Positions 1 to 7,119 are shown, numbered from the stretch's first letter. The stretch is 30,286 nucleotides of DNA from an uncultured Bacteroides sp. (GCA_905201685.1 CAJKOW010000021.1:1-30286); one strand, 5' to 3'. Numbers and translations are program-made. The notes: generated by a model not told the origin, from the sequence alone.

Positions 1-297
1 TTGTTGATTCACATTTTTGTTATTAAAATGTGTCTACCTATATCAGTACAAGACATGTTGAAATACGGATTGTGTCATGTCTGGTTTTTAAGTTTTAGGG
101 CGGGTGAAGGTCAATCACTGGAAATGTGAATGCAAATATTTAATTTTTTATTAAATTTGCAAACAGAAGAATCCTTTATTTGTTGTAGTGTATATAGTGC
201 AACATAAAAAACCTCTTACGGTTAATTAACGAGAATGCCCGGTTAAATCAGGTTAACGAATTAGGAATGTTAATTAGGGAGTGTTAATTTTGTGCCT
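1..297. other. Intergenic region upstream of the rprX-like gene
   Basis: No convincing gene was seen. Two small inverted repeats are visible: CACATTTT/AAAATGTG (10-17 with 25-32) and AGACATG/CATGTCT (51-57 with 76-82). A Bacteroidetes-type -7 match, TAAATTTG, lies at 152-159. Downstream of it, the pentamer GTTAA recurs five times between 221 and 287. The stretch is therefore probably the promoter and regulatory region of the two-component operon. What lies to the left of the window is unknown. Confidence 0.5.
152..159 (+). promoter_or_regulatory. Possible -7 element of the rprXY promoter
   Basis: TAAATTTG matches the Bacteroidetes -7 consensus TAnnTTTG. No clear TTTG is found 19 bp upstream. 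If used, it would give a 5' leader of about 130 nt that contains the GTTAA repeats. Confidence 0.3.
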
Positions 298-1830
298 ATG
301 AAAAAATCTACAATATGGATATTGAGTGCCGTAATGGGTCTTGCTTTTCTCAGTTTGCTGTTCTTGCAGATCAGTTATATTGAGGAAATGGTGAAGATGC
401 GTAACGAGCAGTTTGATGAATCGGTGAAGCGTGCTTTGATGGCCGCTTCCAAGGATGTGGAATCCGCGGAGGTTGAGCGCTGGATACGCGAAGACATCTC
501 CGAGGCCGAGAAAAAGGCGTGGGAACAAAGTTCTCAGGGAACGATGGTACAGACTCAGCGTTTCATGATTACTTCTCCGGATGGTTCGAAGATTGAATTG
601 AAATCGTTCATCAACAAACCGTCGGAGTTGCCCCGGGCAATGATCTCGCGCAAACATGGTGCTAAAACCATTCCACAGACGTCGCGTTCATTGGTTGATG
701 CGGTAAAGAACAGATATCTTTATCAGCGTGCTTTGATGGACGATGTGGTATGGCAGATGATTTATCACGCCAGCAACAAGCCGATTGCTGAGCGTGTCAA
801 TTTCAAGAACCTGGATCAGTATTTGAAGTCGGGCTTGATTGATAACGGCATTGATTTGGACTATCATTTCAAAGTGATAGACCGTGACGGCAGAGAGGTG
901 TACCGCTGTTCGGACTATAGTGATGAAGGCAGTGATGGATCTTATACGCAGCCGCTTTTCCTGAATGATCCGCCGGCTCGGATGAGTATCGTAAAGGTTC
1001 ATTTTCCGGGAAAGAAGAACTATATTTTCGATTCGGTCAGGTTTTTCATGATTCCATCGATGATATTTACTCTTGTGCTATTGATTACTTTTATCTTTAC
1101 CATTTATATAGTATTCAGGCAGAAGAAACTGACGGAAATGAAAAACGACTTTGTCAACAACATGACGCATGAGTTCAAGACTCCGATTTCGACGATCTCA
1201 TTGGCTGCCCAGATGTTGAAAGACCCGGCTGTAGCAAAGTCACCGGCTATGTTCCAGCATATATCGGGAGTTATCAATGACGAGACGAAGCGTTTGCGTT
1301 TTCAGGTTGAAAAGGTGCTGCAGATGTCGATGTTCGACCGTCAGAAGGCGGTATTGAAGATGAAAGATCTGGATGTAAACGAAATGATAACAGGCGTTAT
1401 CAATACGTTCGCCTTGAAAGTGGAACGATATAATGGAAAGATCGACTCTGAGCTGAACGCTACTGATGCTATGGTCTCTGCCGACGAGATGCACTTGACC
1501 AACGTGATATTCAACCTGATGGATAATGCGGTGAAGTACAAGCGACCGGATGTGGATCTGCAACTGATGGTGAAGACGTGGAATGAATCGGGTAAACTGA
1601 TGATTTCGGTTCAGGACAACGGTATAGGAATTAAAAAGGAAAACTTAAAGAAGATATTCGACAAGTTCTATCGCGTGCATACGGGTAATCTGCACGATGT
1701 GAAAGGTTTCGGACTGGGACTGGCTTATGTGAAGAAAATCATTACCGACCATAAGGGAACTATCAGAGCCGAAAGTGAACTGAATGTAGGAACTAAATTT
1801 ATTATTGCATTACCTTTACTTAAAAAATGA
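298..1830 (+). CDS. rprX: Sensor histidine kinase, RprX-like
   Basis: Inner-membrane sensor kinase of 510 residues. It has an N-terminal membrane segment (about residues 5-24), a periplasmic sensor region of about 220 residues and a second membrane segment (about 248-275). The H box MTHEFKTPI follows with the phospho-acceptor His at residue 291. The N box (LMDNAVKY), G1 (DNGIGI), F box (IFDKFYRV) and G2 (GFGLGLAYV) are all present, so the kinase looks intact. No clear HAMP domain separates membrane and H box. I chose ATG 298 over the GTG six bases upstream because MKKS plus a hydrophobic stretch is a normal membrane start. The stop overlaps the regulator start by ATGA, indicating translational coupling. 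Size, partner and context fit RprX, described in Bacteroides fragilis. The signal sensed is not visible from sequence. Confidence 0.88.
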   Translation: MKKSTIWILSAVMGLAFLSLLFLQISYIEEMVKMRNEQFDESVKRALMAASKDVESAEVERWIREDISEAEKKAWEQSSQGTMVQTQRFMITSPDGSKIELKSFINKPSELPRAMISRKHGAKTIPQTSRSLVDAVKNRYLYQRALMDDVVWQMIYHASNKPIAERVNFKNLDQYLKSGLIDNGIDLDYHFKVIDRDGREVYRCSDYSDEGSDGSYTQPLFLNDPPARMSIVKVHFPGKKNYIFDSVRFFMIPSMIFTLVLLITFIFTIYIVFRQKKLTEMKNDFVNNMTHEFKTPISTISLAAQMLKDPAVAKSPAMFQHISGVINDETKRLRFQVEKVLQMSMFDRQKAVLKMKDLDVNEMITGVINTFALKVERYNGKIDSELNATDAMVSADEMHLTNVIFNLMDNAVKYKRPDVDLQLMVKTWNESGKLMISVQDNGIGIKKENLKKIFDKFYRVHTGNLHDVKGFGLGLAYVKKIITDHKGTIRAESELNVGTKFIIALPLLKK

Positions 1831-2537
1831 TTGATATGGACGAGAAATTGCGTATTTTATTGTGCGAAGACGATGAAAATCTTGGCATGCTTTTGAGAGA
1901 ATACCTTCAGGCAAAGGGCTATGCAGCCGAGTTGTATCCTGATGGAGAGGCCGGTTATAAGGCTTTCCTGAAGAATAAATATGATTTGTGTGTATTTGAT
2001 GTGATGATGCCGAAGAAAGATGGCTTTACTTTGGCACAAGAGGTTCGTGCAGCCAATGCGGAGATTCCTATCATCTTTCTGACAGCCAAGACGTTGAAGG
2101 AAGATATTCTGGAAGGATTCAAGATTGGTGCCGACGACTATATTACCAAGCCCTTCAGTATGGAAGAGCTGACTTTCAGAATCGAAGCTATTCTGCGTCG
2201 TGTACGTGGTAAGAAGAATAAGGAGAGCAATATTTATAAGATCGGTAAGTTTACCTTTGATACTCAGAAGCAGATCCTTTCTACTCCGGAGAAGCAGACT
2301 AAGCTGACTACCAAAGAATCCGAGCTGTTGGGTTTGCTCTGTGCACATGCCAATGAGATTCTGCAGCGTGACTTTGCTTTGAAGACAATATGGATTGATG
2401 ATAACTATTTCAATGCCCGTAGTATGGATGTTTATATCACGAAGTTGCGTAAGCATTTGAAGGAGGATGATTCGATTGAGATTATCAACATTCACGGTAA
2501 GGGTTACAAACTGATCACACCGGAAGTTGAGTCTTGA
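1827..2537 (+). CDS. rprY: OmpR/PhoB-family response regulator, RprY-like
   Basis: DNA-binding response regulator of 236 residues, the cognate partner of the kinase just upstream. The receiver domain covers about residues 8-120, with the acidic pair in LLCEDDENL, the phospho-acceptor Asp58 in VFDVMMP, and the switch Lys108 in the TKPFS motif. The C-terminal winged helix (about 135-232) carries the family pattern SMDVYITKLRKHL and ends in GKGYKL. The start overlaps the kinase stop in ATGA; a second in-frame ATG at 1836 is an alternative. Family members bind direct repeats as dimers, so the GTTAA repeats upstream of the operon are candidate autoregulatory sites (inference). The gene is followed at once by a strong terminator. 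Confidence 0.9.
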   Translation: MIDMDEKLRILLCEDDENLGMLLREYLQAKGYAAELYPDGEAGYKAFLKNKYDLCVFDVMMPKKDGFTLAQEVRAANAEIPIIFLTAKTLKEDILEGFKIGADDYITKPFSMEELTFRIEAILRRVRGKKNKESNIYKIGKFTFDTQKQILSTPEKQTKLTTKESELLGLLCAHANEILQRDFALKTIWIDDNYFNARSMDVYITKLRKHLKEDDSIEIINIHGKGYKLITPEVES

Positions 2538-2566
2538 TGGAAGGTTCTGTCCGAAAGGACGGAAAC

Positions 2567-2604
2567 AAAAAGGGCGGTTGCAACAGCAACCGCCCTTTTT
2601 GTTT
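2567..2604. terminator. Strong bidirectional intrinsic terminator
   Basis: A perfect 15-bp stem (2567-2581 with 2586-2600) with loop AACA has a GC core flanked by five A on one side and five T on the other. It can therefore end the rprXY transcript and, on the minus strand, the small membrane protein gene that stops at 2625. A minor GTCC-GAAA-GGAC hairpin lies just upstream at 2549-2560. Confidence 0.92.
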
Positions 2605-2624
2605 CTCATTTTTTTATTCTGATG

Positions 2625-2801
2625 TTAATCCACAACCCGTTTGTTGATAGCAATATAGGCAATCAAACCAATCACGATCAATGCTGCTGATGAACCCAGT
2701 ATGGCATTGTTATTGACATTGCCGGTAAAGGAGCAGGCAATCAGGATGACAACTCCTATCAAGATTAATATCAGTCCCAGACTTTTTAATAAACCTTTCA
2801 T
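2625..2801 (-). CDS. Small 58-residue membrane protein, unrecognised
   Basis: The frame reads from ATG at 2801 to TAA at 2625. It begins MKGLLKSLGLILIL and ends INKRVVD. There are two hydrophobic segments, about residues 7-22 and 34-52, joined by a short polar stretch rich in Asn (about 28-32). The first segment ends in LIAC at residues 20-23, which resembles a lipobox, so either a two-helix inner-membrane protein or a small lipoprotein with one anchor is possible. I do not recognise a characterised family. The clean positive-inside start, uninterrupted hydrophobic pattern and well-placed terminator beyond its stop support a real gene. It lies downstream of the MarR gene on the same strand with a gap of about 150 bp, so co-transcription is possible but not evident. 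Confidence 0.68.
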   Translation of the reverse strand: MKGLLKSLGLILILIGVVILIACSFTGNVNNNAILGSSAALIVIGLIAYIAINKRVVD

Positions 2802-2948
2802 GTGTGTGTATTTTTAATAGATTATTATATGCTGTACATTCTTGCTACAAAGAAAAGCATAATTCTTTAACAAGCGAAATTATTTGTGCAAAAAAACTAT
2901 ATTTTAATAAAGAATGGGGGACAAGGGAATGAAAAAAAGGCTTTTTGA

Positions 2949-3395
2949 TTAATCTTTTGTATTGAAAAATATCTTTTTCAACACTTCTTGCCCGATGCTT
3001 AGTTCTTCGATCGTCACTCCATGCAGGGCTTCCCTGAGTGTTTTTCCTGCTATGATGCGCGCTTTTTCTTCCAGTTCCTTGCCGTCTTTGGTCAGATGGA
3101 TGAGGTTGGTGCGGCGGTCTTTCTTGTCGGAGATGCGTACCACTAAGTGCTGGCGTTCCATATTGTCAATCAATCGTGTCATGCTGGGCTTGTCCTTGAA
3201 GGTGGCATTGCACAGTTCCTGTTGGGTCACTCCATCCTTTTCCCATAGGAAAATCAGGACCGTCCATTGTTCGGGCGTGATTTCCAGACCGTTCTGGCGG
3301 AAGTTTCTCGACAGTTTCCGGTTGATGGCAGCAGAGACTTTTCCGTTCAGGATGGCGAAGATGAGTCGGATGTCAAAATTGAATTGGTCTATCAT
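2949..3395 (-). CDS. MarR-family transcriptional regulator
   Basis: Winged-helix regulator of 148 residues. The central helix-turn-helix and wing are clear: GVTQQELCNATFKDKPSMTR forms the DNA-reading region, and the wing follows in SDKKDRRTNLIHLTKDGK with the conserved D-R-R pattern. The flanking helices would form the dimer interface. The frame is open upstream to 3461. I chose the internal ATG at 3395 because a promoter match (TATCTTTG on the minus strand, 3420-3427) would place the transcript start near 3413, which excludes the longer form. MarR proteins usually repress a neighbouring transport or stress gene in response to small ligands. No such gene adjoins, so its target is unknown. Confidence 0.88.
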   Translation of the reverse strand: MIDQFNFDIRLIFAILNGKVSAAINRKLSRNFRQNGLEITPEQWTVLIFLWEKDGVTQQELCNATFKDKPSMTRLIDNMERQHLVVRISDKKDRRTNLIHLTKDGKELEEKARIIAGKTLREALHGVTIEELSIGQEVLKKIFFNTKD

Positions 3396-3419
3396 GAAAT
3401 TATTGTTTGAACAACTTTG

Positions 3420-3427
3420 CAAAGATA
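3420..3427 (-). promoter_or_regulatory. -7 element of the MarR gene promoter
   Basis: On the minus strand this reads TATCTTTG, an exact TAnnTTTG match about 25 bp ahead of the chosen start codon. A TTTG -33 box is not evident. Confidence 0.5.
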
Positions 3428-3477
3428 CTTCACTCTGTCGATAAATCCTATATCGGCACATAAAAAAACATTAAATC

Positions 3478-3508
3478 TTTGTAGTTCAAAATAAAATGCC
3501 TACCTTTG
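3478..3508 (+). promoter_or_regulatory. Consensus Bacteroidetes promoter of the rpsF operon
   Basis: TTTG at 3478-3481 and TACCTTTG at 3501-3508 are separated by exactly 19 bp, the textbook -33/-7 arrangement for the Bacteroidetes primary sigma factor. The transcript would start near 3514, about 40 nt before rpsF. Confidence 0.82.
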
Positions 3509-3554
3509 CGCCGCATTTTTAAAACAAATAAATTATTTATTTAATTAAACGAGT

Positions 3555-3899
3555 ATGAATCAATACGAAACCGTTTTCATTTTAACTCCCGTTTTGTCTG
3601 ACGTTCAGATGAAGGAAGCGGTAGAGAAATTCAAAGGCATCCTTACTGCTGAAGGTGCTGAGATTGTAAATGAAGAGAACTGGGGACTGAGAAAGCTGGC
3701 TTATCCTATTCAGAAGAAGTCCACAGGTTTCTATCAGCTGATTGAGTTCAATGCAGAACCGTCTGTTATTGAGAAACTGGAAGTTAACTTCCGTCGTGAC
3801 GAGCGTGTGATCCGCTTCTTGACTTTCAAACAAGACAAGTATGCTGCTGAATACGCTGCAAAAAGAAGAAGTGTTAAATCAAGTAAAAAGGAGGATTAA
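3555..3899 (+). CDS. rpsF: 30S ribosomal protein bS6
   Basis: Small-subunit ribosomal protein of 114 residues that pairs with bS18 on the 30S platform. The N-terminal strand YETVFILTPVLS, the NWGLRKLAYPI segment and RRDERVIRFLT are family hallmarks. The Lys/Ser-rich tail is variable among bacteria. It is the first gene of an rpsF-rpsR-rplI operon behind a consensus promoter. Its final codons contain the Shine-Dalgarno sequence of the next gene. In Bacteroidetes, bS6 is also part of the protein pocket that hides the 3' end of 16S rRNA (known from Flavobacterium ribosome structures). Confidence 0.97.
   Translation: MNQYETVFILTPVLSDVQMKEAVEKFKGILTAEGAEIVNEENWGLRKLAYPIQKKSTGFYQLIEFNAEPSVIEKLEVNFRRDERVIRFLTFKQDKYAAEYAAKRRSVKSSKKED
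3888..3894 (+). promoter_or_regulatory. Strong Shine-Dalgarno sequence of rpsR
   Basis: AAGGAGG ends seven bases before the rpsR ATG and overlaps the end of rpsF. This is notable because most genes in the window, as expected for Bacteroidetes, lack such a site. Confidence 0.85.
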
Positions 3900-3901
3900 T
3901 C

Positions 3902-4174
3902 ATGGCACAACAAGTTCAATCAGAAATCAGATATTTAACTCCGCCCTCAGTAGATGTTAAGAAGAAGAAATACTGCCGTTTCAAAAAGAGCGGTATCAAG
4001 TACATCGACTACAAAGATCCCGAATTCCTGAAGAAATTCCTGAACGAGCAGGGCAAGATCCTTCCCCGTCGCATCACAGGTACTTCCTTGAAGTATCAGC
4101 GTCGTGTGGCTCAGGCTGTGAAGAGAGCACGTCACTTGGCATTGCTGCCTTATGTAACTGATATGATGAAATAA
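3902..4174 (+). CDS. rpsR: 30S ribosomal protein bS18
   Basis: Ribosomal protein of 90 residues that binds with bS6 on the 30S platform. The core KYCRFKKSGIKYIDYKD and the block ILPRRITGTSLKYQRRVAQA are diagnostic. The start is fixed by an AAGGAGG site seven bases upstream. It lies two bases after rpsF, so the two are probably translationally coupled, which fits their heterodimer. In Flavobacterium ribosomes, bS18 helps bS21 and bS6 to sequester the anti-Shine-Dalgarno sequence. A perfect Shine-Dalgarno on this gene may therefore be regulatory rather than ordinary (inference). Confidence 0.97.
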   Translation: MAQQVQSEIRYLTPPSVDVKKKKYCRFKKSGIKYIDYKDPEFLKKFLNEQGKILPRRITGTSLKYQRRVAQAVKRARHLALLPYVTDMMK

Positions 4175-4175
4175 T

Positions 4176-4182
4176 AAGGAGG
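4176..4182 (+). promoter_or_regulatory. Strong Shine-Dalgarno sequence of rplI
   Basis: AAGGAGG again ends exactly seven bases before the start codon, the same arrangement as at rpsR. Confidence 0.85.
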
Positions 4183-4189
4183 AGACAGT

Positions 4190-4639
4190 ATGGAAATTAT
4201 ATTGAAAGAAGACGTTATCAACTTGGGTTATAAGAACGACATCGTGAACGTTAAGTCCGGTTATGGTCGTAACTACCTCATTCCGACAGGTAAGGCTGTC
4301 ATTGCTTCTCCTGCTGCCAAGAAGATGTTGGCTGAAGAGCTGAAACAACGCGCTCACAAGCTGGAGAAAATCAAAAAGGATGCTGAAGAACTGGCTGCTA
4401 AGCTGGAAGGCGTATCTTTGAAGATCGCTACCAAGGTCAGCTCGACCGGTACTATCTTTGGTTCTGTAGGCAGCATTCAGATTGCTGACGAATTGGCTAA
4501 GCTGGGTCACAACATCGACCGCAAGATTATCTTCGTGAAAGATGCTGTGAAAGAAGTTGGCAACTACAAGGCTGTCATCAAGCTGCACAAGGAAGTTTCT
4601 GTTGAGATTCCTTTCGAAGTGGTAGCTGAAGAGGCTTAA
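4190..4639 (+). CDS. rplI: 50S ribosomal protein bL9
   Basis: Large-subunit protein of 149 residues, the usual length. The N-terminal domain carries the signature GYGRNYLIPTGKAV. A long charged helix (about 44-75) links it to the C-terminal RNA-binding domain, with GTIFGSVGSIQIADEL near residue 88. bL9 binds 23S rRNA at the base of the L1 stalk and helps maintain translation fidelity. It is the last gene of the rpsF operon, 15 bases after rpsR, and is followed within 35 bases by a terminator. Confidence 0.97.
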   Translation: MEIILKEDVINLGYKNDIVNVKSGYGRNYLIPTGKAVIASPAAKKMLAEELKQRAHKLEKIKKDAEELAAKLEGVSLKIATKVSSTGTIFGSVGSIQIADELAKLGHNIDRKIIFVKDAVKEVGNYKAVIKLHKEVSVEIPFEVVAEEA

Positions 4640-4672
4640 TCGCAGAACAGGTTTTTAGAAACATATCGGAAG

Positions 4673-4704
4673 AAGGCACATCGGCAACGGTGTGCCTTTT
4701 TTTT
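4673..4704 (+). terminator. Intrinsic terminator of the rpsF operon
   Basis: An 11-bp stem (4673-4683 with 4688-4698, one G-T pair) is closed by a GCAA tetraloop and followed by a run of eight T starting inside the stem. This is a classic intrinsic terminator. Confidence 0.92.
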
Positions 4705-4826
4705 GTTGCTACAGGTTGTACTCCGGCTGCGGTTGCTGCACGGCTTAGGGCACACTATATACTTGCAGAGGCTGTGAAGCCTTGCCTGTCAATCGGTTAT
4801 GTGTGGGGGAATGGAGGGGAAAGTAG

Positions 4827-4898
4827 TACACCCGAAGGGAATCGAACCCTTATCATTGGAACCGGAATCCAGTATTCTATCCATTGAACTACAGGTGC
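4827..4898 (-). tRNA. tRNA-Arg, anticodon CCG
   Basis: The minus strand folds as a cloverleaf. Acceptor arm GCACCTG pairs with CGGGTGT. The D arm contains GTAGTTCAATGG. The anticodon loop TTCCGGT gives CCG (complement of 4863-4865) with T33 and G37. The T arm is AAGGGTTCGATTCCCTT-like. The discriminator is A, and CCA is not encoded (CTA follows). The first anticodon-stem pair appears to be a C27-A43 mismatch, and both G1-T72 and T6-G67 are wobble pairs. CCG reads the arginine codon CGG. Confidence 0.93.
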
Positions 4899-4949
4899 TT
4901 GAAGCATTCGTGCCGGGCACGGTGTCATGCCCTGGCGGATATTGCAGGG

Positions 4950-4957
4950 CAAAAGTA
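4950..4957 (-). promoter_or_regulatory. -7 element of the tRNA-Arg promoter
   Basis: TACTTTTG on the minus strand matches TAnnTTTG about 50 bp ahead of the tRNA 5' end. The short leader between contains a GCCCTG/CAGGGC hairpin (4930-4950). No TTTG box at -33 is visible. The rest of 4705-5107 holds nothing else I can identify. Confidence 0.45.
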
Positions 4958-5107
4958 TAAAAAATCTCTGCATAATCCTAACGATTTTCTTTTTTTATAC
5001 CGGTTTTTTCGTTTGTTGTTGCTGTTATTTTGGAATGTATAGAGCAAATAGTGTTTCATTTTGCTGTTTTTTCTGTATAAAATGTAGCATGTATCAATAT
5101 TCTTCTT

Positions 5108-5115
5108 ATCTTTGC
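5108..5115 (+). promoter_or_regulatory. -7 element of the asnA promoter
   Basis: TATCTTTG is an exact TAnnTTTG match 37 bp before the asnA ATG. The upstream DNA is AT-rich, but no TTTG is placed 19 bp away. Confidence 0.5.
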
Positions 5116-5152
5116 CAGACAATTTTACAATAAAAGAAAGATATTAATAGTC

Positions 5153-6190
5153 ATGAGTTACTTGATAAAACCTGAAAACTATACCCCTTTGCTCGATCTG
5201 CAGCAGACGGAGCTTGGCATTAAGCAGATTAAGGATTTCTTCCAGATGAACCTTTCGTCCGAACTGCGTTTGCGCCGTGTCACGGCTCCCTTGTTCGTGT
5301 TGAAGGGAATGGGTATCAACGACGATCTGAACGGAGTGGAACGCCCCGTTTCGTTTCCGATTAAGGATTTGGGCGACGCGCAGGCCGAAGTGGTGCATTC
5401 GCTTGCCAAGTGGAAACGCCTGACGCTGGCCGAGTACCACATCGAGCCGGGATATGGCATCTATACCGACATGAACGCCATCCGTGCCGACGAGGAATTG
5501 GGAAACCTGCATTCGCTATACGTTGACCAGTGGGACTGGGAACGCGTCATCACCGCGGCCGACCGCAACGTGGATTTCCTGAAAGAGATCGTTACCCGCA
5601 TTTATGCTGCCATGGTGCGCACGGAATACATGGTGTACGAAATGTATCCGCAAATCAAGCCTTGTCTGCCGCAGAAGCTGCACTTCATACACGCCGAGGA
5701 GTTGCGCCGCCTGTATCCGGACATGGAACCCAAGTGCCGCGAACATGCCATCACGAAGAAGTACGGGGCTGTGTTCATCATCGGCATCGGCTGCAAGCTG
5801 GGCGACGGGAAGAAGCACGACGGACGTGCTCCGGACTACGACGACTACACGACGCCGGGACTGAACGACTTGCCGGGACTGAACGGCGACTTAGTGCTGT
5901 GGGACGAGGTACTTCAACGCAGCATCGAGCTTTCGTCGATGGGTATCCGTGTGGACAAGAAGTCGCTGTTGCAGCAGCTGAAGGAAGAAGGTCAGGAGCA
6001 ACGCCTGCAACTTTACTTCCACAAACGGCTGATGGACGACACGCTGCCGCTCTCCATCGGTGGCGGTATCGGGCAGTCGCGCCTGTGCATGTTCTACTTG
6101 CGGAAGGCGCACATTGGCGAAATTCAGGCAAGCATCTGGCCCGAATCCATGCGCGAGGAGTGCAAGGCTTGCGGCATACACCTGATTTGA
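5153..6190 (+). CDS. asnA: Aspartate-ammonia ligase (asparagine synthetase A)
   Basis: Cytosolic enzyme of 345 residues that makes asparagine from aspartate, ammonia and ATP, releasing AMP and pyrophosphate. The fold is related to class II aminoacyl-tRNA synthetases. Family blocks seen are RVTAPLFV (42-49), GINDDLNGVERPVSF (54-68), VHSLAKWKR (81-89), DMNAIRADEELGNLHS (107-121), YVDQWDWE (123-130) and, near the C terminus, GGGIGQSRLCM, the ATP-site motif 3 region. Length is close to E. coli AsnA (330). It is followed 48 bp later by ung on the same strand with no terminator, so co-transcription is likely. A second, divergent asnA fragment appears at the right edge of the window. Confidence 0.97.
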   Translation: MSYLIKPENYTPLLDLQQTELGIKQIKDFFQMNLSSELRLRRVTAPLFVLKGMGINDDLNGVERPVSFPIKDLGDAQAEVVHSLAKWKRLTLAEYHIEPGYGIYTDMNAIRADEELGNLHSLYVDQWDWERVITAADRNVDFLKEIVTRIYAAMVRTEYMVYEMYPQIKPCLPQKLHFIHAEELRRLYPDMEPKCREHAITKKYGAVFIIGIGCKLGDGKKHDGRAPDYDDYTTPGLNDLPGLNGDLVLWDEVLQRSIELSSMGIRVDKKSLLQQLKEEGQEQRLQLYFHKRLMDDTLPLSIGGGIGQSRLCMFYLRKAHIGEIQASIWPESMREECKACGIHLI

Positions 6191-6241
6191 TGAAAAATAT
6201 TTGTATCTTAGCTGCCGAAAAGCTAATCGTACAAATATATG

Positions 6242-6904
6242 ATGAATGTTCAGATAGAAGAGAGCTGGAAGGCGCGTCTGCAGCCTGAGTTCGACAAAGA
6301 TTACTTCCGCACGCTGACCGAATTCGTGCGCCAGGAATACGCCCATGGGCCTGTCTATCCTCCGGGAAAGCTGATTTTCAATGCTTTTAATCTTTGCCCT
6401 TTCGATAAAGTTAAGGTAGTTATCATCGGGCAGGATCCTTATCACGGACCGGGACAGGCCCATGGTCTTTGCTTTTCGGTGAACGACGGCATCCCTTTCC
6501 CGCCGTCGTTGGTGAATATCTTCAAGGAAATCAAGGATGACATAGGAACCGACATTCCCGCCACGGGCAATCTGACCCGCTGGGCACAGCAGGGCGTGCT
6601 GCTGCTCAATGCCACGCTGACGGTGCGGGCGCATCAGGCGGGTTCGCATCAGAACCACGGTTGGGAAACCTTTACCGATGCCGTCATACGCCTGCTGGCC
6701 GAGCAGCGCGAGCACCTTGTGTTCATCCTGTGGGGGGCTTATGCGCAGCGAAAAGGTGCCTTTATCGACCGAAGCAGGCATCTTGTACTGACTTCGGCGC
6801 ATCCTTCGCCCCTTTCTGCCTATCACGGCTTTTTCGGAAACCACCACTTCAGCCTGGCCAACGCCTATCTGCGCGAGCACGGCGAGGAGGAAATCGTCTG
6901 GTAA
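6242..6904 (+). CDS. ung: Uracil-DNA glycosylase, family 1
   Basis: Base-excision repair enzyme of 220 residues that removes uracil from DNA. Motif A GQDPYHG with the catalytic Asp at residue 65 and motif B HPSPLSAYHGF with the essential His at 187 are both intact. VLLLNATLTV and FILWGAYAQ are typical core strands. Two ATG codons stand in tandem (6239 and 6242); which is used cannot be decided, and the difference is one Met. It follows asnA closely and probably shares its transcript. The palindrome array begins 30 bp after its stop codon. Confidence 0.97.
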   Translation: MNVQIEESWKARLQPEFDKDYFRTLTEFVRQEYAHGPVYPPGKLIFNAFNLCPFDKVKVVIIGQDPYHGPGQAHGLCFSVNDGIPFPPSLVNIFKEIKDDIGTDIPATGNLTRWAQQGVLLLNATLTVRAHQAGSHQNHGWETFTDAVIRLLAEQREHLVFILWGAYAQRKGAFIDRSRHLVLTSAHPSPLSAYHGFFGNHHFSLANAYLREHGEEEIVW

Positions 6905-6934
6905 CCTCAAGCATCTTTTGTGGAAACAGCTGGC

Positions 6935-7106
6935 TGCAGAATTGCTGCACGCAGGTTGCAGTGTTACTGCACACCTGTTTGCAGTGTCACTGCATCCCGC
7001 TTTGCAGTGTTACTGCACACGCCTTTGCAGTGATACTGCAACCCGTTTGCAGTAGCACTGCAACCAGTGTGCAGCGTTGCTGCAGCCTGTGTGCAGTGAG
7101 TCTGCA
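6935..7106. repeat. Tandem array of eight 15-bp inverted repeats, 22-23 bp period
   Basis: Eight copies of TGCAGTGnnACTGCA-like palindromes begin at 6935, 6957, 6980, 7003, 7026, 7048, 7070 and 7092. Steps are 22, 23, 23, 23, 22, 22 and 22 bp. Arms are 6 bp (TGCAGT/ACTGCA) around a variable 3-bp centre. In copy 7 both arms change together (TGCAGC/GCTGCA), so symmetry is kept by a compensating change. The first and last copies each have one arm mismatch. Spacers of 7-8 bp are variable. The array lies between the convergent ung and lptD-like genes. It does not look like CRISPR, because the units are far too short and so are the spacers. Confidence 0.93.
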
Positions 7107-7119
7107 ACGAGCAGTCAGG

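Noticed and set aside
285..292. TAATTTTG as the rprX promoter
   Set aside because: It matches TAnnTTTG but ends only 5 bp before the start codon, leaving no room for a leader. It overlaps a GTTAA repeat instead.
4690..4887. A 65-codon frame over the tRNA region
   Set aside because: It begins in the terminator of the rpsF operon, runs through the tRNA gene on the opposite strand and shows no protein-like features.
6935..7106. Reading the repeat array as CRISPR
   Set aside because: Repeats are 15 bp, spacers only 7-8 bp, the repeats vary, and no cas genes are present.
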